Below the pieces are notes generated by a model. That model had not been told where the DNA came from. It made no database searches and saw only the letters and a list, made by a program, of their open reading frames with translations. A program made the position numbers and the translations under genes. From assembly GCF_008642275.1 (NCBI RefSeq), contig NZ_CP029189.1, positions 2,920,001-2,984,000 on the forward strand: a DNA stretch of 64,000 nt, written 5' to 3'. This document shows, in pieces, positions 43,749 to 52,183 of this stretch; position 1 is the first letter of the stretch, and each line of letters starts with the position of its first letter. This stretch comes from Streptomyces venezuelae (GTDB lineage Bacteria > Actinomycetota > Actinomycetes > Streptomycetales > Streptomycetaceae).

Positions 43749-44426
43749 TCAGCTCTTCTCGAACCGGAAACCGACGCCCCGCACGGTGGCGATGTAGCGG
43801 GGGTTGGCGGCGTCGTCGCCCAGCTTCTTGCGCAGCCAGGAGATGTGCATGTCGAGGGTCTTGGTGGAGGACCACCAGGTGGTGTCCCAGACCTCGCGCA
43901 TGAGCTGGTCGCGGGTGACGACCCGGCCCGCGTCGCGCACCAGGACGCGCAGCAGGTCGAACTCCTTGGCGGTGAGCTGGAGCTCCTCCTCCCCCATCCA
44001 GGCCCGGTGCGATTCGACGTCGATCCGCACGCCGTGGGTGGCGGGGGGCTGGAGGGCCTCGGTGGCGCCGCGCCGGAGCAGGGCCCGGACCCGGGCGAGC
44101 AGTTCGGCCAGGCGGAAGGGCTTGGTCACGTAGTCGTCGGCGCCGGCGTCCAGGCCGACGACCGTGTCGACCTCGTCCGCCCGGGCGGTGAGGACCAGGA
44201 TCGGGAAGCCGTGGCCCTCGGCGCGCAGCCGGCGGGCGACCTCCAGGCCGTCCATCCCCGGGAGCCCCAGGTCGAGGACGACGAGATCGACGCCGCCCTG
44301 CAGTCCCGCGTCCAGAGCGGTGGGGCCGTCCTCCCGGACCTCGACCTCGTACCCCTCCCGGCGCAGGGCGCGGGCCAGGGGTTCCGAGATGGATGCGTCG
44401 TCCTCGGCGAGCAGTACACGCGTCAT
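43749..44426 (-). CDS. Two-component response regulator, OmpR/PhoB family
   Basis: A 225-residue regulator. The receiver has the acidic pair Asp9-Asp10, the phospho-acceptor Asp52 in VVLDLGLPGMDGLE, Thr in LVLTARAD and Lys in DDYVTKPF. The C-terminal winged helix (~130-225) has LTAKEFDLLRVLVRDAGRVV and ISWLRKKLGDDAANPRYIAT followed by VRGVGFRF. It would bind direct repeats upstream of its targets, which are unknown. It is cotranscribed with the sensor kinase. The divergent long region toward the POT transporter is a reasonable first place to look for a target. Confidence 0.96.
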   Translation of the reverse strand: MTRVLLAEDDASISEPLARALRREGYEVEVREDGPTALDAGLQGGVDLVVLDLGLPGMDGLEVARRLRAEGHGFPILVLTARADEVDTVVGLDAGADDYVTKPFRLAELLARVRALLRRGATEALQPPATHGVRIDVESHRAWMGEEELQLTAKEFDLLRVLVRDAGRVVTRDQLMREVWDTTWWSSTKTLDMHISWLRKKLGDDAANPRYIATVRGVGFRFEKS

Positions 44427-44926
44427 GTGGGTGATGGTAGTCCGCGGCGGGTGAAACCAGGGGCCCGCGGGAAGACCCCTCTCTATCTGGGCTTACGAAC
44501 TACTAAGCGCCTTCGAATATGGCCTTTCGGTTCCCGGCGCGCCTTGTGATCCATCTCTCAAGTCCTTTCATATGCCGCAGTGTCGTGTCGTATGGTGGCG
44601 AGACGCCTGATGCAATACCTCAGGGACCTTTGTGCCGAAAAGCAGCGCAAAGGTCTCTGCTTCTGTCCTGAACCGGATGGGTGGTCCTCTCAAGGAGCCG
44701 CCCGGCCGGTCTTGACGACAGTGAATGACCTGTTGGCCGGGCCCCCCGCGTGATGACGCGCGGGAGGGCGTGGATCCCGGTGACGGATGTCCTGCCGCCC
44801 CCCAATCCCCGTGGGGCGGCCCCCCGAGGCGTGGGGTGGGAGATCCGTCCGCCGGTGCCGGCCACCCCCCACCGGGCGCGGATGAGCTCACGAAGCCGAA
44901 GCGTCCCGAGCAAGCAAGGATCGACC
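44427..44926 (+). promoter_or_regulatory. Long divergent region and structured leader of the POT transporter
   Basis: About 500 bases without a confident gene. A promoter-like TTGTGA (44544-44549), 18 bases, TCATAT (44568-44573) faces the transporter. Downstream are an 11-bp hairpin (44625-44655) and a GC hairpin GCCGCCCC/GGGGCGGC (44794-44820). A 47-codon ORF (44610-44753) is open here, with Cys at 8, 17 and 19, but only about two thirds of its third positions are G or C, which argues against ordinary coding. A leader peptide or structured 5' UTR is possible. Confidence 0.4.
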
Positions 44927-46447
44927 ATGGCTTCCAGCCTGACGACGGCCTCACCGAGCCCCGCTCACGAGAAGACCGTCCTCGGCCACCCGATCGGCCT
45001 GGCCACGCTGTTCATGACCGAGATGTGGGAGCGCTTCTCCTACTACGGCATGCGTGCGCTTCTCGTTCTGTACCTGGTCTCCGGCGGCGTCGACGCCGCG
45101 ACGGACAGCCAGGGTGGTGGCCTCGGCTTCACCGCCGCGACGGCCACGGCGATCTACTCCGTCTACGTGGCCATGGTCTACCTCATGGCCATGCCCGGCG
45201 GCTGGTTCGGTGACCGCGTCTGGGGTGCCCGCAAGACGGTCACCATCGCCGGTGTCGTGATCATGGCGGGTCACGTGGCGCTCGCGCTGCCCGGCCAGCT
45301 GTCGTTCTTCGTCGGTCTGCTGCTGGTCGCGGTCGGCTCCGGTCTGCTGAAGGCCAACATCTCCACGATGGTCGGCCACCTGTACCGCGGTGTGGACGAC
45401 CCGCGCCGGGACAGCGGCTTCACGATCTTCTACATCGGCATCAACGTGGGTGCCCTGCTCGCGCCGATCGGCATCGGCATGGTCGGCGAGCTGGTGAACT
45501 GGCACCTCGGCTTCGCGCTCGCCGCCGTCGGCATGGGCATCGGCCTCCTGGTCTACCTGCTCGCCGGCCGCACCCTGAGCCCGCAGAGCAGCGTCGTCCC
45601 GAACCCGCTGTCCGTCGCCGAGCGCAAGGCCGTGATCGTCAAGGCCCTCGCCGTCCTGGCCGTCGTCGCCGTCTTCTACGGCGCCGTCGTCGCCGCGGAC
45701 ATGTTCACCATCAAGTGGGCGCTGTACCCGATCACCATCGCCGGTCTGCTCATCCCGGTCGCCGTCCTCGTCCGCATCAAGCGGGACCGTGACCTGTCCA
45801 CCGTCGAGCAGACCCGGATGAGCGCCTACATCTGGTTCTTCGTGGCCGCCGCCGTGTTCTGGATGATCTACGACCAGGGCGGTTCGACGCTCTCTCTGTT
45901 CGGTGACAAGAACTCCGAGCGCAGCCTGTTCGGCTGGGAAGTCCCCACCACCATCTTCCAGTCGCTGAACCCGCTGTTCGTGGTGGCCCTGGCCCCGATC
46001 TTCGCCGCCGCGTGGGTGGCCCTGGCCCGCCGCAACCGCGAGCCCAGCACCATCGTGAAGTTCTCGGTGGCCCTGGTCATCGTCGGCGCCTCGTTCTTCG
46101 TCTTCGCGATCCCGCTGAGCCAGACCTCCGGCAACGACACCAAGGTCACCATGTGGTGGCTGGTGCTCATCTTCCTGATGCACACGCTCGCCGAGCTGTG
46201 CCTCTCCCCGGTCGGCCTGTCGGTCACCACGAAGATGGCGCCGCAGAAGTACGGCTCCCAGATGATGGGCGTCTGGTTCCTCGCCGTCACCGCCGGTGAC
46301 TGCATCACCGGTCTGATGGGTCTCGCCGACGTGCAGCTGAACGGCGTCGGGGTCATCCTCTTCCAGGCCGTGGCCGCCGTCCTCGCCGGCCTCGCGATCT
46401 TCATGTACCGCAAGAAGGTCAACCAGCTGATGGACGGCATGGGCTGA
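44927..46447 (+). CDS. POT/PTR2 family proton-dependent oligopeptide transporter
   Basis: A 506-residue polytopic carrier of di/tripeptides (MFS superfamily). The first helix bears the family E-x-x-E-R type motif in FMTEMWERFSYYGMRALLVL. The PTR2 signature DSGFTIFYIGINVGALLAP lies in helix 5. About 12-14 hydrophobic helices follow. ISTMVGHLYRGVDDPRRD and LAELCLSPVGLSVTTKMAP are also typical. The ATG at 44927 has AAGGA six bases upstream; the open frame before it is leader. The gene ends at a strong terminator shared with the convergent surface-protein gene. Confidence 0.95.
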   Translation: MASSLTTASPSPAHEKTVLGHPIGLATLFMTEMWERFSYYGMRALLVLYLVSGGVDAATDSQGGGLGFTAATATAIYSVYVAMVYLMAMPGGWFGDRVWGARKTVTIAGVVIMAGHVALALPGQLSFFVGLLLVAVGSGLLKANISTMVGHLYRGVDDPRRDSGFTIFYIGINVGALLAPIGIGMVGELVNWHLGFALAAVGMGIGLLVYLLAGRTLSPQSSVVPNPLSVAERKAVIVKALAVLAVVAVFYGAVVAADMFTIKWALYPITIAGLLIPVAVLVRIKRDRDLSTVEQTRMSAYIWFFVAAAVFWMIYDQGGSTLSLFGDKNSERSLFGWEVPTTIFQSLNPLFVVALAPIFAAAWVALARRNREPSTIVKFSVALVIVGASFFVFAIPLSQTSGNDTKVTMWWLVLIFLMHTLAELCLSPVGLSVTTKMAPQKYGSQMMGVWFLAVTAGDCITGLMGLADVQLNGVGVILFQAVAAVLAGLAIFMYRKKVNQLMDGMG

Positions 46448-46470
46448 CCCGTCTGCCCCCGTCCCACGGA

Positions 46471-46504
46471 ACGGCCCGGCACACCGCACGGTGTGCCGGG
46501 CCGT
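46471..46504. terminator. Bidirectional terminator
   Basis: A perfect 15-bp stem (46471-46485 with 46490-46504) and GCAC loop lie between convergent genes. Confidence 0.92.
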
Positions 46505-46511
46505 TCCCGTG

Positions 46512-47837
46512 TCAGCGGGTGCCGCGCAGGCGGCGCCACGGGGTGAAGGTGAACACCGCTCCGCCGAGCAGGATCACCGTGCCGGCGACCAGGGCCAGGG
46601 CCTTGATGCCGCCGTCGTCCTCGGCGCCGGTCTCGGCGAGACCGCCCGAGGTGGTGCTGCCGGAGGAGGACGTCGAGGAACCGGAGCCGCCCGGCTGGGC
46701 GGCGGTGTCCAGTTCCAGCGAGACGCCGCTGCTCGTCGCCTTGCAGGGGACGTTGATCGGGGTGGCGCCGGGGGCCATCGTGACGTCGATCGTCAGCTGG
46801 TCCGGGCTCAGTGTCACCTTGCCGCTCTTGCCGGGCTTGTAGGTGCCGGTCATGTCGCTGAGGCTGACCGGGGCCTTGTCCGGGATCGGCTCCGCGTTGG
46901 CCGGGCCGGAGACCTTGACCGTGCCGCTGTCCGCGCCGCCGAGCTTGACGTCCATCGAGGGCTTGAGGGCTCCCGCGGGCAGGGCCATGGGCGCGGCCAT
47001 CGCGCCCTTGGCGGTCTTGACCGTGAGGTCGTAGCTGCCGCCGTTCTTCTTCGCGTTGATCGTGACCGGGGTCTTGATGCCCCCCGGGACGACCGGCCCG
47101 CAGTCGAAGGCCACCTCGACCGCCTTGCCCGGGAAGTCGGTCTGGCCGCCCCCGCCGCCCGAGGCCGATCCGCCCGAGGTGGTCGTGGAGCCGCCGGTGG
47201 TGGTGGAACCGCCCGTCGTGGAGCCGCCGGTGGTGGAACCGCCCGTCGTGGAACCGCCCGTCGTGGTGCCACCGGTCGTCGTACCACCGCTGGAGCCGGC
47301 CGCCACGTCGATGGTGGCGCCCGCGCCCACGCTGCCGGTCGGGGCGCACTTGGTGACGAACGTGCCGAAGGAGAAGGTGACGGCCACCTCGTACTTGCCG
47401 GGGGTCAGCGTGATCTTCCCGGCCTTGGTGAGCTTCAGCTTGCCCTTCATCACGGACATCACCATGGGCGCCTTCTTCGGGATCGGCGGGTTCTTCTTCT
47501 CCCCGACGACCTTCAGCTCACCGCCACCGCCGCCCACGGTGATCCAGCCGGTGGGCTGGACCGCGTCCTGCGGGATGTCCATCAGGTCCGTGTTGTTCGA
47601 GGCGGGCTTCACCGTCTCCCAGGACACGTCGACCTCGTCGCCGACCTTCGCCGAGGCGGGAGCGGTGACCTTGGCGGTGGTCTCGCCCTCCACCGGACCG
47701 CCGCCCCCGGCCGGGGGAACGCACTTGACGTTGAACTTGGTCTCCGCGGCCTGGGCGGGAGTGGCTCCGATGGCGATACCGGCGCCGCCGAGCAGCAGCG
47801 CGATCACGGCCGCGCTCACCCTCCGTTGGGTTTTCAC
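46512..47837 (-). CDS. Cell-wall-anchored surface protein with LAETG sorting signal
   Basis: A 441-residue exported protein. The signal peptide (~1-30) ends near PAQAAE. Two related beta-rich domains follow, at ~33-170 and ~235-385, each with a Cys near its start and end (FNVKC ... VTKC; AFDCG ... VPCK), probably one disulfide each. Between them is a Thr/Gly/Ser linker of GSTTG repeats. The C-terminus has LAETGAEDDGG, a hydrophobic helix and a basic tail, the class E sortase (LAxTG) pattern known in Streptomyces. The second domain is clearly homologous to the 232-residue protein at 49973. The function of the exposed domains is unknown. Confidence 0.85.
   Translation of the reverse strand: MKTQRRVSAAVIALLLGGAGIAIGATPAQAAETKFNVKCVPPAGGGGPVEGETTAKVTAPASAKVGDEVDVSWETVKPASNNTDLMDIPQDAVQPTGWITVGGGGGELKVVGEKKNPPIPKKAPMVMSVMKGKLKLTKAGKITLTPGKYEVAVTFSFGTFVTKCAPTGSVGAGATIDVAAGSSGGTTTGGTTTGGSTTGGSTTGGSTTGGSTTTGGSTTTSGGSASGGGGGQTDFPGKAVEVAFDCGPVVPGGIKTPVTINAKKNGGSYDLTVKTAKGAMAAPMALPAGALKPSMDVKLGGADSGTVKVSGPANAEPIPDKAPVSLSDMTGTYKPGKSGKVTLSPDQLTIDVTMAPGATPINVPCKATSSGVSLELDTAAQPGGSGSSTSSSGSTTSGGLAETGAEDDGGIKALALVAGTVILLGGAVFTFTPWRRLRGTR
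47174..47291 (-). repeat. Coding repeats for the GSTTG linker
   Basis: Imperfect 15-bp repeats inside the surface-protein gene encode its GSTTG linker. Such tracts can vary in copy number by slippage. Confidence 0.75.
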
Positions 47838-48955
47838 GAATGTCCCTTCGTCGTCGAACGGTTCTCAGACGGTGCGGACGCCTGTGGTGCTGTGCCCGGC
47901 GCGCTGTCCGGGGTGAACCACGGCAGGACCGCCGTGGTGGTCTGGGGGGAGCGCTCCGGGCCGTCGGTGGCCGGGGCCGGCCCGGGGGGCCGCAGCGCCG
48001 GGATCCGCGGCAGCCGGGCCGTCACGGCGGAGGCGGCCGCCGCGGCCGCGGAGGCGGTCGTGTCCAGGGGACGCGTTCCGCGGTGGCGGCCGGCGGAGGC
48101 GGCGCTCGGCCGGACCCGGTCGACGACGGCCATGCCGACGCGGAAGACCGCGGCCGGGACCACCAGCAGGAGCAGGCCCCAGAAGAGCAGCACCCCGTAC
48201 GGGCGGTCCACACCCCAGGGCTGCGTGGCCAGCACGGTCTCGCCGTACTTGAGGGAGATCGTGTAGTCGCCGTGGGCGCCGGCGGCCAGGCCCGCGTCGA
48301 GGGCGATCTCCGCCTTGCCGCCGGGCGGGATGGTGCCCTTCCAGCGGGCCTCCTCCCACAGCGGGGCGAACACCCCGTGCGCGGTGCCGAGCTGGAAGAC
48401 CGGGTCCTTGACCGGGACCGGGCCGATATTGCCGACGGTGACCTTGAACTTCCGGGCGGGCGGGGCGCCGAACCAGGTCAGTACCCCGTCCTCGCCCTCC
48501 AGCCGGACCCCGGTGAGCACCGCGAGACGGGCCGTGCCGGTTTCGGCGGGCAGCTCGGCGACCGGGTGGTCGGTGATCTTCAGCGGGGTCGCGACGGTGG
48601 ACTGGTCGCCGTTGACGGAGGTGACGTTGACGATGCAGGGGCACGGCTTGGGCGGTGCCACCACGGACAGCTGGGCCTTGAAACCCCCGTCGGCCGCGAC
48701 GGAGACGGCGGCGCCGTCGGCGTTGGCGCAGCTGTTGGTGCCGCCGATCATGTTCTGGCCGCAGACCAGCAGCATCACCAGCGTCCTGGCCGGCCAGCCG
48801 GTACCGGTGACGGTGATCCCGGTGCCCTTGGCGGCCTCCTGGAGCGAAAGCGTCACGGCCGGCTCGCCCTCGGCGGCGGCGGCCCGGCCCGTGGGGAACA
48901 GGGCGAGGGCGCACACCGCCAGCCCCGCGGCCAGCAGGGCTCCGACTCTTCTCAC
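47834..48955 (-). CDS. Secreted/membrane protein of unknown function
   Basis: A ~373-residue protein. The GTG start at 48955 (VRRVGALLAAGLAVCALALF) begins a signal peptide that ends near AAAAEG. The exported part (~30-250) is beta-rich, with several Cys (CGQNMIGGTNSC, PPKPCPC). A membrane helix near ~265-290 (YGVLLFWGLLLLVVPAAVF) is followed by an Ala/Pro/Thr-rich cytosolic tail. The GTG overlaps the stop of the previous cistron (GTGA), and its own stop overlaps the start region of the 441-residue surface protein by four bases. The operon context suggests a complex with its neighbours. Confidence 0.8.
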   Translation of the reverse strand: MRRVGALLAAGLAVCALALFPTGRAAAAEGEPAVTLSLQEAAKGTGITVTGTGWPARTLVMLLVCGQNMIGGTNSCANADGAAVSVAADGGFKAQLSVVAPPKPCPCIVNVTSVNGDQSTVATPLKITDHPVAELPAETGTARLAVLTGVRLEGEDGVLTWFGAPPARKFKVTVGNIGPVPVKDPVFQLGTAHGVFAPLWEEARWKGTIPPGGKAEIALDAGLAAGAHGDYTISLKYGETVLATQPWGVDRPYGVLLFWGLLLLVVPAAVFRVGMAVVDRVRPSAASAGRHRGTRPLDTTASAAAAAASAVTARLPRIPALRPPGPAPATDGPERSPQTTTAVLPWFTPDSAPGTAPQASAPSENRSTTKGHS

Positions 48956-49956
48956 CTGGCGGCTCCCGTCAGCTCGTGGTGCGGTGCAGGGGGCGTGGGT
49001 CCGGCCGTGGGCGGCGCGTCCGGCTCCGGGCCCGGGCCCGGTACGGACCGTCGGCGGCGTACGAGGTACAGCGCGGCGGCGGTGGCCGCGCCGAGGCCGA
49101 GCAGGCCGGCCCCGGCCGGGCCGTCCAGGTCCAGGGGGACGAACCAGCGCGAGCCGGTCGCCACCGCGCGGACGCCGCCGGGAGCGGTCACGGTGAGGGT
49201 GACGCGGACCCGGTCGAGGGCCGGCGCGCCGGGCCAGGGTTCGGTGAGCTCCACCCGCTGGCCGGGGAGCACTTCCACCGGGAGGGAGCGGCCGCGGGGC
49301 GGGTCGGACACCTCGCCGGTGAGGGCCTCGGCGCGGATCCGGAGCTCGGGGACGAGGGCCACGTTGCCGCGGTTGACGAGGGTGTAGGCGATGACGGCGG
49401 CCGGGCCCCGGCCCCGGACGGCGACGTCCTCGACCGTGAGGGCCGCCAGGGTGGGACCGCCGACCCGCAGGTGGACCCGTACGCCGACCTCGTGGCCGCT
49501 CTCGGTGGCGATCACGGCGGCGGGGTGGTCGCCGGGCGGGGACGACGGCGGCACGGTGAGGGTGAAGGGGACGAGGGCCCGGGTGCGGGGCGGCACCTTC
49601 ACGGTGGCGGCGGCCCCGAAGCTGATCCAGGAACCGGCCCCGGTGGTCCCGCTGCCGGGCGCCGCCGGGCGGACCGCGAAGGCGCCGTCGGCCGTGTTGT
49701 AGGCGTCGGCCCCGCGCAGCGTCACGGTGCGCTCCTGGTCGGTGGTGTTGGCCAGGGCCAGCCGGTCCTCCAGCACGCTGCCCGGGGCGCCGGCCAGGTA
49801 GAAGTACGGGCGGGCGGTGGCCGCCGCTCCGGCTGCGGGCTCGGCGGTCCAGCCCGGCTCGTCGGCGGCCGCGGGGTGCGCGGGAGCCGCGCACAGCAGG
49901 GCGGCGGCGAACAGGAGGACGGCAGCGGCGCGCCTCGGTGTGGGGAGCAGGGGCAT
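48952..49956 (-). CDS. Secreted protein with C-terminal anchor, WxL-interacting/DUF916-like
   Basis: A 334-residue exported protein. The signal peptide ends near PAAADE. The ectodomain has two beta-sandwich-like parts. The first includes GSVLEDRLALANTTDQERTV and ALVPFTLTVPPSSPPGDHPA, a layout like DUF916 (peptidoglycan-binding/WxL-interacting) proteins. A single helix near ~285-303 is followed by RRRRS and a Pro-rich tail. DUF916 assignment is by eye and moderate. It overlaps the next cistron by GTGA. It is likely part of a surface complex encoded by 46512-50671. Confidence 0.75.
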   Translation of the reverse strand: MPLLPTPRRAAAVLLFAAALLCAAPAHPAAADEPGWTAEPAAGAAATARPYFYLAGAPGSVLEDRLALANTTDQERTVTLRGADAYNTADGAFAVRPAAPGSGTTGAGSWISFGAAATVKVPPRTRALVPFTLTVPPSSPPGDHPAAVIATESGHEVGVRVHLRVGGPTLAALTVEDVAVRGRGPAAVIAYTLVNRGNVALVPELRIRAEALTGEVSDPPRGRSLPVEVLPGQRVELTEPWPGAPALDRVRVTLTVTAPGGVRAVATGSRWFVPLDLDGPAGAGLLGLGAATAAALYLVRRRRSVPGPGPEPDAPPTAGPTPPAPHHELTGAAR

Positions 49957-49972
49957 GACCGGGGTGCTCCGT

Positions 49973-50671
49973 TCAGGACCCGGCCCGCCGGCCGCGCCGG
50001 GTCAGCCAGAGCACGCCGACGGCGCCGGAGAGCAGCACGGTGCCGCCGAGGGTGCCGAGGGCCAGGGCGGAGTCGGTGGGCCCGGTCTGCGGGAGGGTGT
50101 CTCCGGTCGAGCCGGTGGAGCCCGTGGAGCCGGTGGAGCCCGTGGAGCCGGTCCCGCCGCCGGGCGCCGTGACGTCCAGTTCGAGCGAGGGCCCCGGGCT
50201 GTTGCCGGGGGTGCAGGTGGTCGTGGTGCCCATCGCCTTGATGGTGAGCACGCCGGCGGTGAAGGTGACCTTGCCGCTCTTCTTGGGCGTGTAGGTGCCC
50301 GAGAGGTCGGTGATCTTGATGGGGGTGTCCGGGGGGACGGCTTCGGGGTTGGACGGTCCCGAGACCGGTACGGACACCTTCTCCGCGCCGCCGACGACGA
50401 TGACGGCGCTGGGGCTCATGGCGCCCTTGCCGAGCTCGATGGGGCTGGACGAGACGCCCTTCTGGAAGGACATCGTCAGCTTGTACCCGTCCCCCTCCTT
50501 GACGGACTTGATGTCGATGGGCGACACCGCCGACTTGTCCCCGATCGGGGTCTTGCAGTCGTAGGCGACGTCGACGACGGCGGCCTGGGCCACGGGGGCG
50601 GTGAACAGCACCGCCGATCCGGCCAGCGCGGAGGCCAGCGCGAGCGCGGTGGAGCGTTTGCGGTCGGACAC
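49973..50671 (-). CDS. Small LPQTG-type surface protein
   Basis: A 232-residue exported protein. A signal peptide (~1-30) precedes one beta-rich domain (~32-170) with DVAYDCKTP at its start and TTTTCTPGN near its end, the same two-Cys pattern as the 441-residue protein. TDLSGTYTPKKSGKVTF in this protein aligns with SDMTGTYKPGKSGKVTL there. A GST repeat linker leads to LPQTGPTDS, a hydrophobic helix and RRGRR, a sorting signal. The GTG at 50671 has GAGGGG upstream. It is the promoter-proximal gene of the four-gene surface operon. Confidence 0.85.
   Translation of the reverse strand: MSDRKRSTALALASALAGSAVLFTAPVAQAAVVDVAYDCKTPIGDKSAVSPIDIKSVKEGDGYKLTMSFQKGVSSSPIELGKGAMSPSAVIVVGGAEKVSVPVSGPSNPEAVPPDTPIKITDLSGTYTPKKSGKVTFTAGVLTIKAMGTTTTCTPGNSPGPSLELDVTAPGGGTGSTGSTGSTGSTGSTGDTLPQTGPTDSALALGTLGGTVLLSGAVGVLWLTRRGRRAGS
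50104..50155 (-). repeat. Coding repeats for the GST linker
   Basis: About six 9-bp units (GAGCCGGTG / GAGCCCGTG on the plus strand) encode Gly-Ser-Thr repeats just before the LPQTG motif. Confidence 0.8.
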
Positions 50672-50784
50672 CTTCGTCTTCCCCTCGGGCCACAGAAAAC
50701 TGACGGAACATCAGATCGGTGGCTCAAGGTACGCCCGGGGCCTTACGGAGGGAAGACGAAGGACAGGCCCGAATTGACCGTTCG

Positions 50785-51963
50785 TCAGTAGGCGCGGACG
50801 CCCTTGCTCCACACCGCGGAGACGAGCGGCACACCCGGCCGGTAGGCCAGGTGGACATGGCTCGGGGCGTCCAGCAGGGCCAGGTCCGCGCGGGCCCCCG
50901 GGGCCACGATGCCGATGTCGCTGCGGCGCAGGGCGCGGGCACCGCCGGCGGTGGCCGACCACAGGGCCTCGTCGGGGGTCATCCTCATGTCGCGTACGGC
51001 GAGCGCGATGCAGAACGGCATCGAACTCGTGTAGGAGGAGCCGGGGTTGCAGTCCGTGGACAGGGCGACGGTGGCACCGGCGTCGATCAGCCGCCGGGCG
51101 TCGGGCCACTGGGCGCGCGTGGAGAACTCGGCGCCGGGCAGCAGGGTGGCGACGGTGGTGCCGGCGGCCTGCGCGAGGGCGTCGACGTCGGCGTCGGTGA
51201 GGTGGGTGCAGTGGTCGGCGGAGGCCGCTTCGAGCTCGACGGCGAGCTGGACGCCGGGCCCGTAGGAGAGCTGGTTGGCGTGCACGCGCGGGATCAGCCC
51301 GGCGGCGGCACCGGCGGTGAGGACCGCACGGGCCTGGTCGCCGTCGAAGGCCCCCTTCTCGCAGAAGACGTCCACCCAGCGGGCGTACGGGGCGCAGGCC
51401 TCCAGCATCTCGCCGGTGACGAGGTCGACGTAGCCGGCCGGGTCCTCGGCGAAGTCGGGGGAGACGATGTGCGCGCCGAGGTAGGTGACCTCCTCGGTGT
51501 GCGCGGCGGCGATGCGCAGGGCGCGGGCCTCGTCGGCGACGGTGAGGCCGTAGCCGGACTTGGTCTCGAAGGTGGTGGTGCCCTGGCGGCGGGCCTCGTC
51601 GAGGTGGCGGACGAGGTTCGCCTCCAGCTCGGCGTCGGTGGCGGCACGGGTGGCGGCGACGGTGGTGCGGATGCCGCCGGCGGAGTAGGCGCGGCCGGAC
51701 ATCCGGGCGTTGAACTCCTGGGTGCGGTCGCCGGCGAAGACGAGGTGGGAGTGGCTGTCGACGAAGCCGGGGATGACGGCCCGGCCCTGCGCGTCGAAGC
51801 TCTCGTCGGCGGCCGGGGCCTGTGCCGTCGGGCCGACCCAGGCGATGCGGTCGCCGTCGATGACGACGGCGGCGTTCTCGAGCAGGCCGAGGGGGCTGCC
51901 GTCGCCGACGGCGGGGTCGTTGGTGACGAGGCTGCCGATGTGGGTGATGGCCGTGGTGGTCAC
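50785..51963 (-). CDS. hutI: Imidazolonepropionase (histidine degradation)
   Basis: A 392-residue amidohydrolase-superfamily enzyme that opens imidazolonepropionate to N-formimino-L-glutamate. The metal motif HxH is in [16 protein letters not shown]. Later His and Asp ligands lie in [28 protein letters not shown] and [17 protein letters not shown]. Length and order fit the family. The GTG at 51963 has AGAGGA five bases upstream. It is separated from hutF by 220 bases containing a dispersed repeat, so it may be partly uncoupled from the rest of the hut operon. Confidence 0.96.
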   Translation of the reverse strand: MTTTAITHIGSLVTNDPAVGDGSPLGLLENAAVVIDGDRIAWVGPTAQAPAADESFDAQGRAVIPGFVDSHSHLVFAGDRTQEFNARMSGRAYSAGGIRTTVAATRAATDAELEANLVRHLDEARRQGTTTFETKSGYGLTVADEARALRIAAAHTEEVTYLGAHIVSPDFAEDPAGYVDLVTGEMLEACAPYARWVDVFCEKGAFDGDQARAVLTAGAAAGLIPRVHANQLSYGPGVQLAVELEAASADHCTHLTDADVDALAQAAGTTVATLLPGAEFSTRAQWPDARRLIDAGATVALSTDCNPGSSYTSSMPFCIALAVRDMRMTPDEALWSATAGGARALRRSDIGIVAPGARADLALLDAPSHVHLAYRPGVPLVSAVWSKGVRAY

Positions 51964-52183
51964 TGGGTTCCTCTCAGAGCTTGCTTGTCCCCCACCCCGC
52001 CCTTTCTCCGTGTCCCGGGGCTCCGCCCCGGACCCCGCGCCTCAAACGCCGGCGAGGCTGGATTTCCAGCCTGTCCAGGCGGCACCTCCCAGCGGTAGCC
52101 GGGGGAGTTTGAGGACCGGGTCCGGGCAGAGCCCGGTTTCGGGAAGGGGCGGGGTGGGGGAAAGCCCGCCGCAGGCGGCACGG
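51964..52183 (-). other. Spacer between hutF and hutI
   Basis: 220 bases with no gene. It contains a GGGGCTCCGCCCC hairpin and the dispersed repeat at 52037-52062. The 3' part has CCGGGCTCTGCCCGG-like pairing. The spacer is unusual within an otherwise overlapping operon. Confidence 0.5.
52037..52062. repeat. Dispersed GC-rich intergenic repeat, copy 4
   Basis: CGCGCCTCAAACGCCGGCGA followed by GGCTGGA differs by one base from the copy at 8217 over the shared part. Confidence 0.7.

Noticed and set aside
44610..44753. 47-residue small protein gene upstream of the POT transporter
   Set aside because: Third-position G/C is far below that of neighbouring genes and the ribosome site is weak. Kept as part of a leader, not as a gene.
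47174..47291. CRISPR-like repeat
   Set aside because: The repeats are in-frame coding repeats for a Gly/Ser/Thr linker, without spacers. No CRISPR array was seen in the window.
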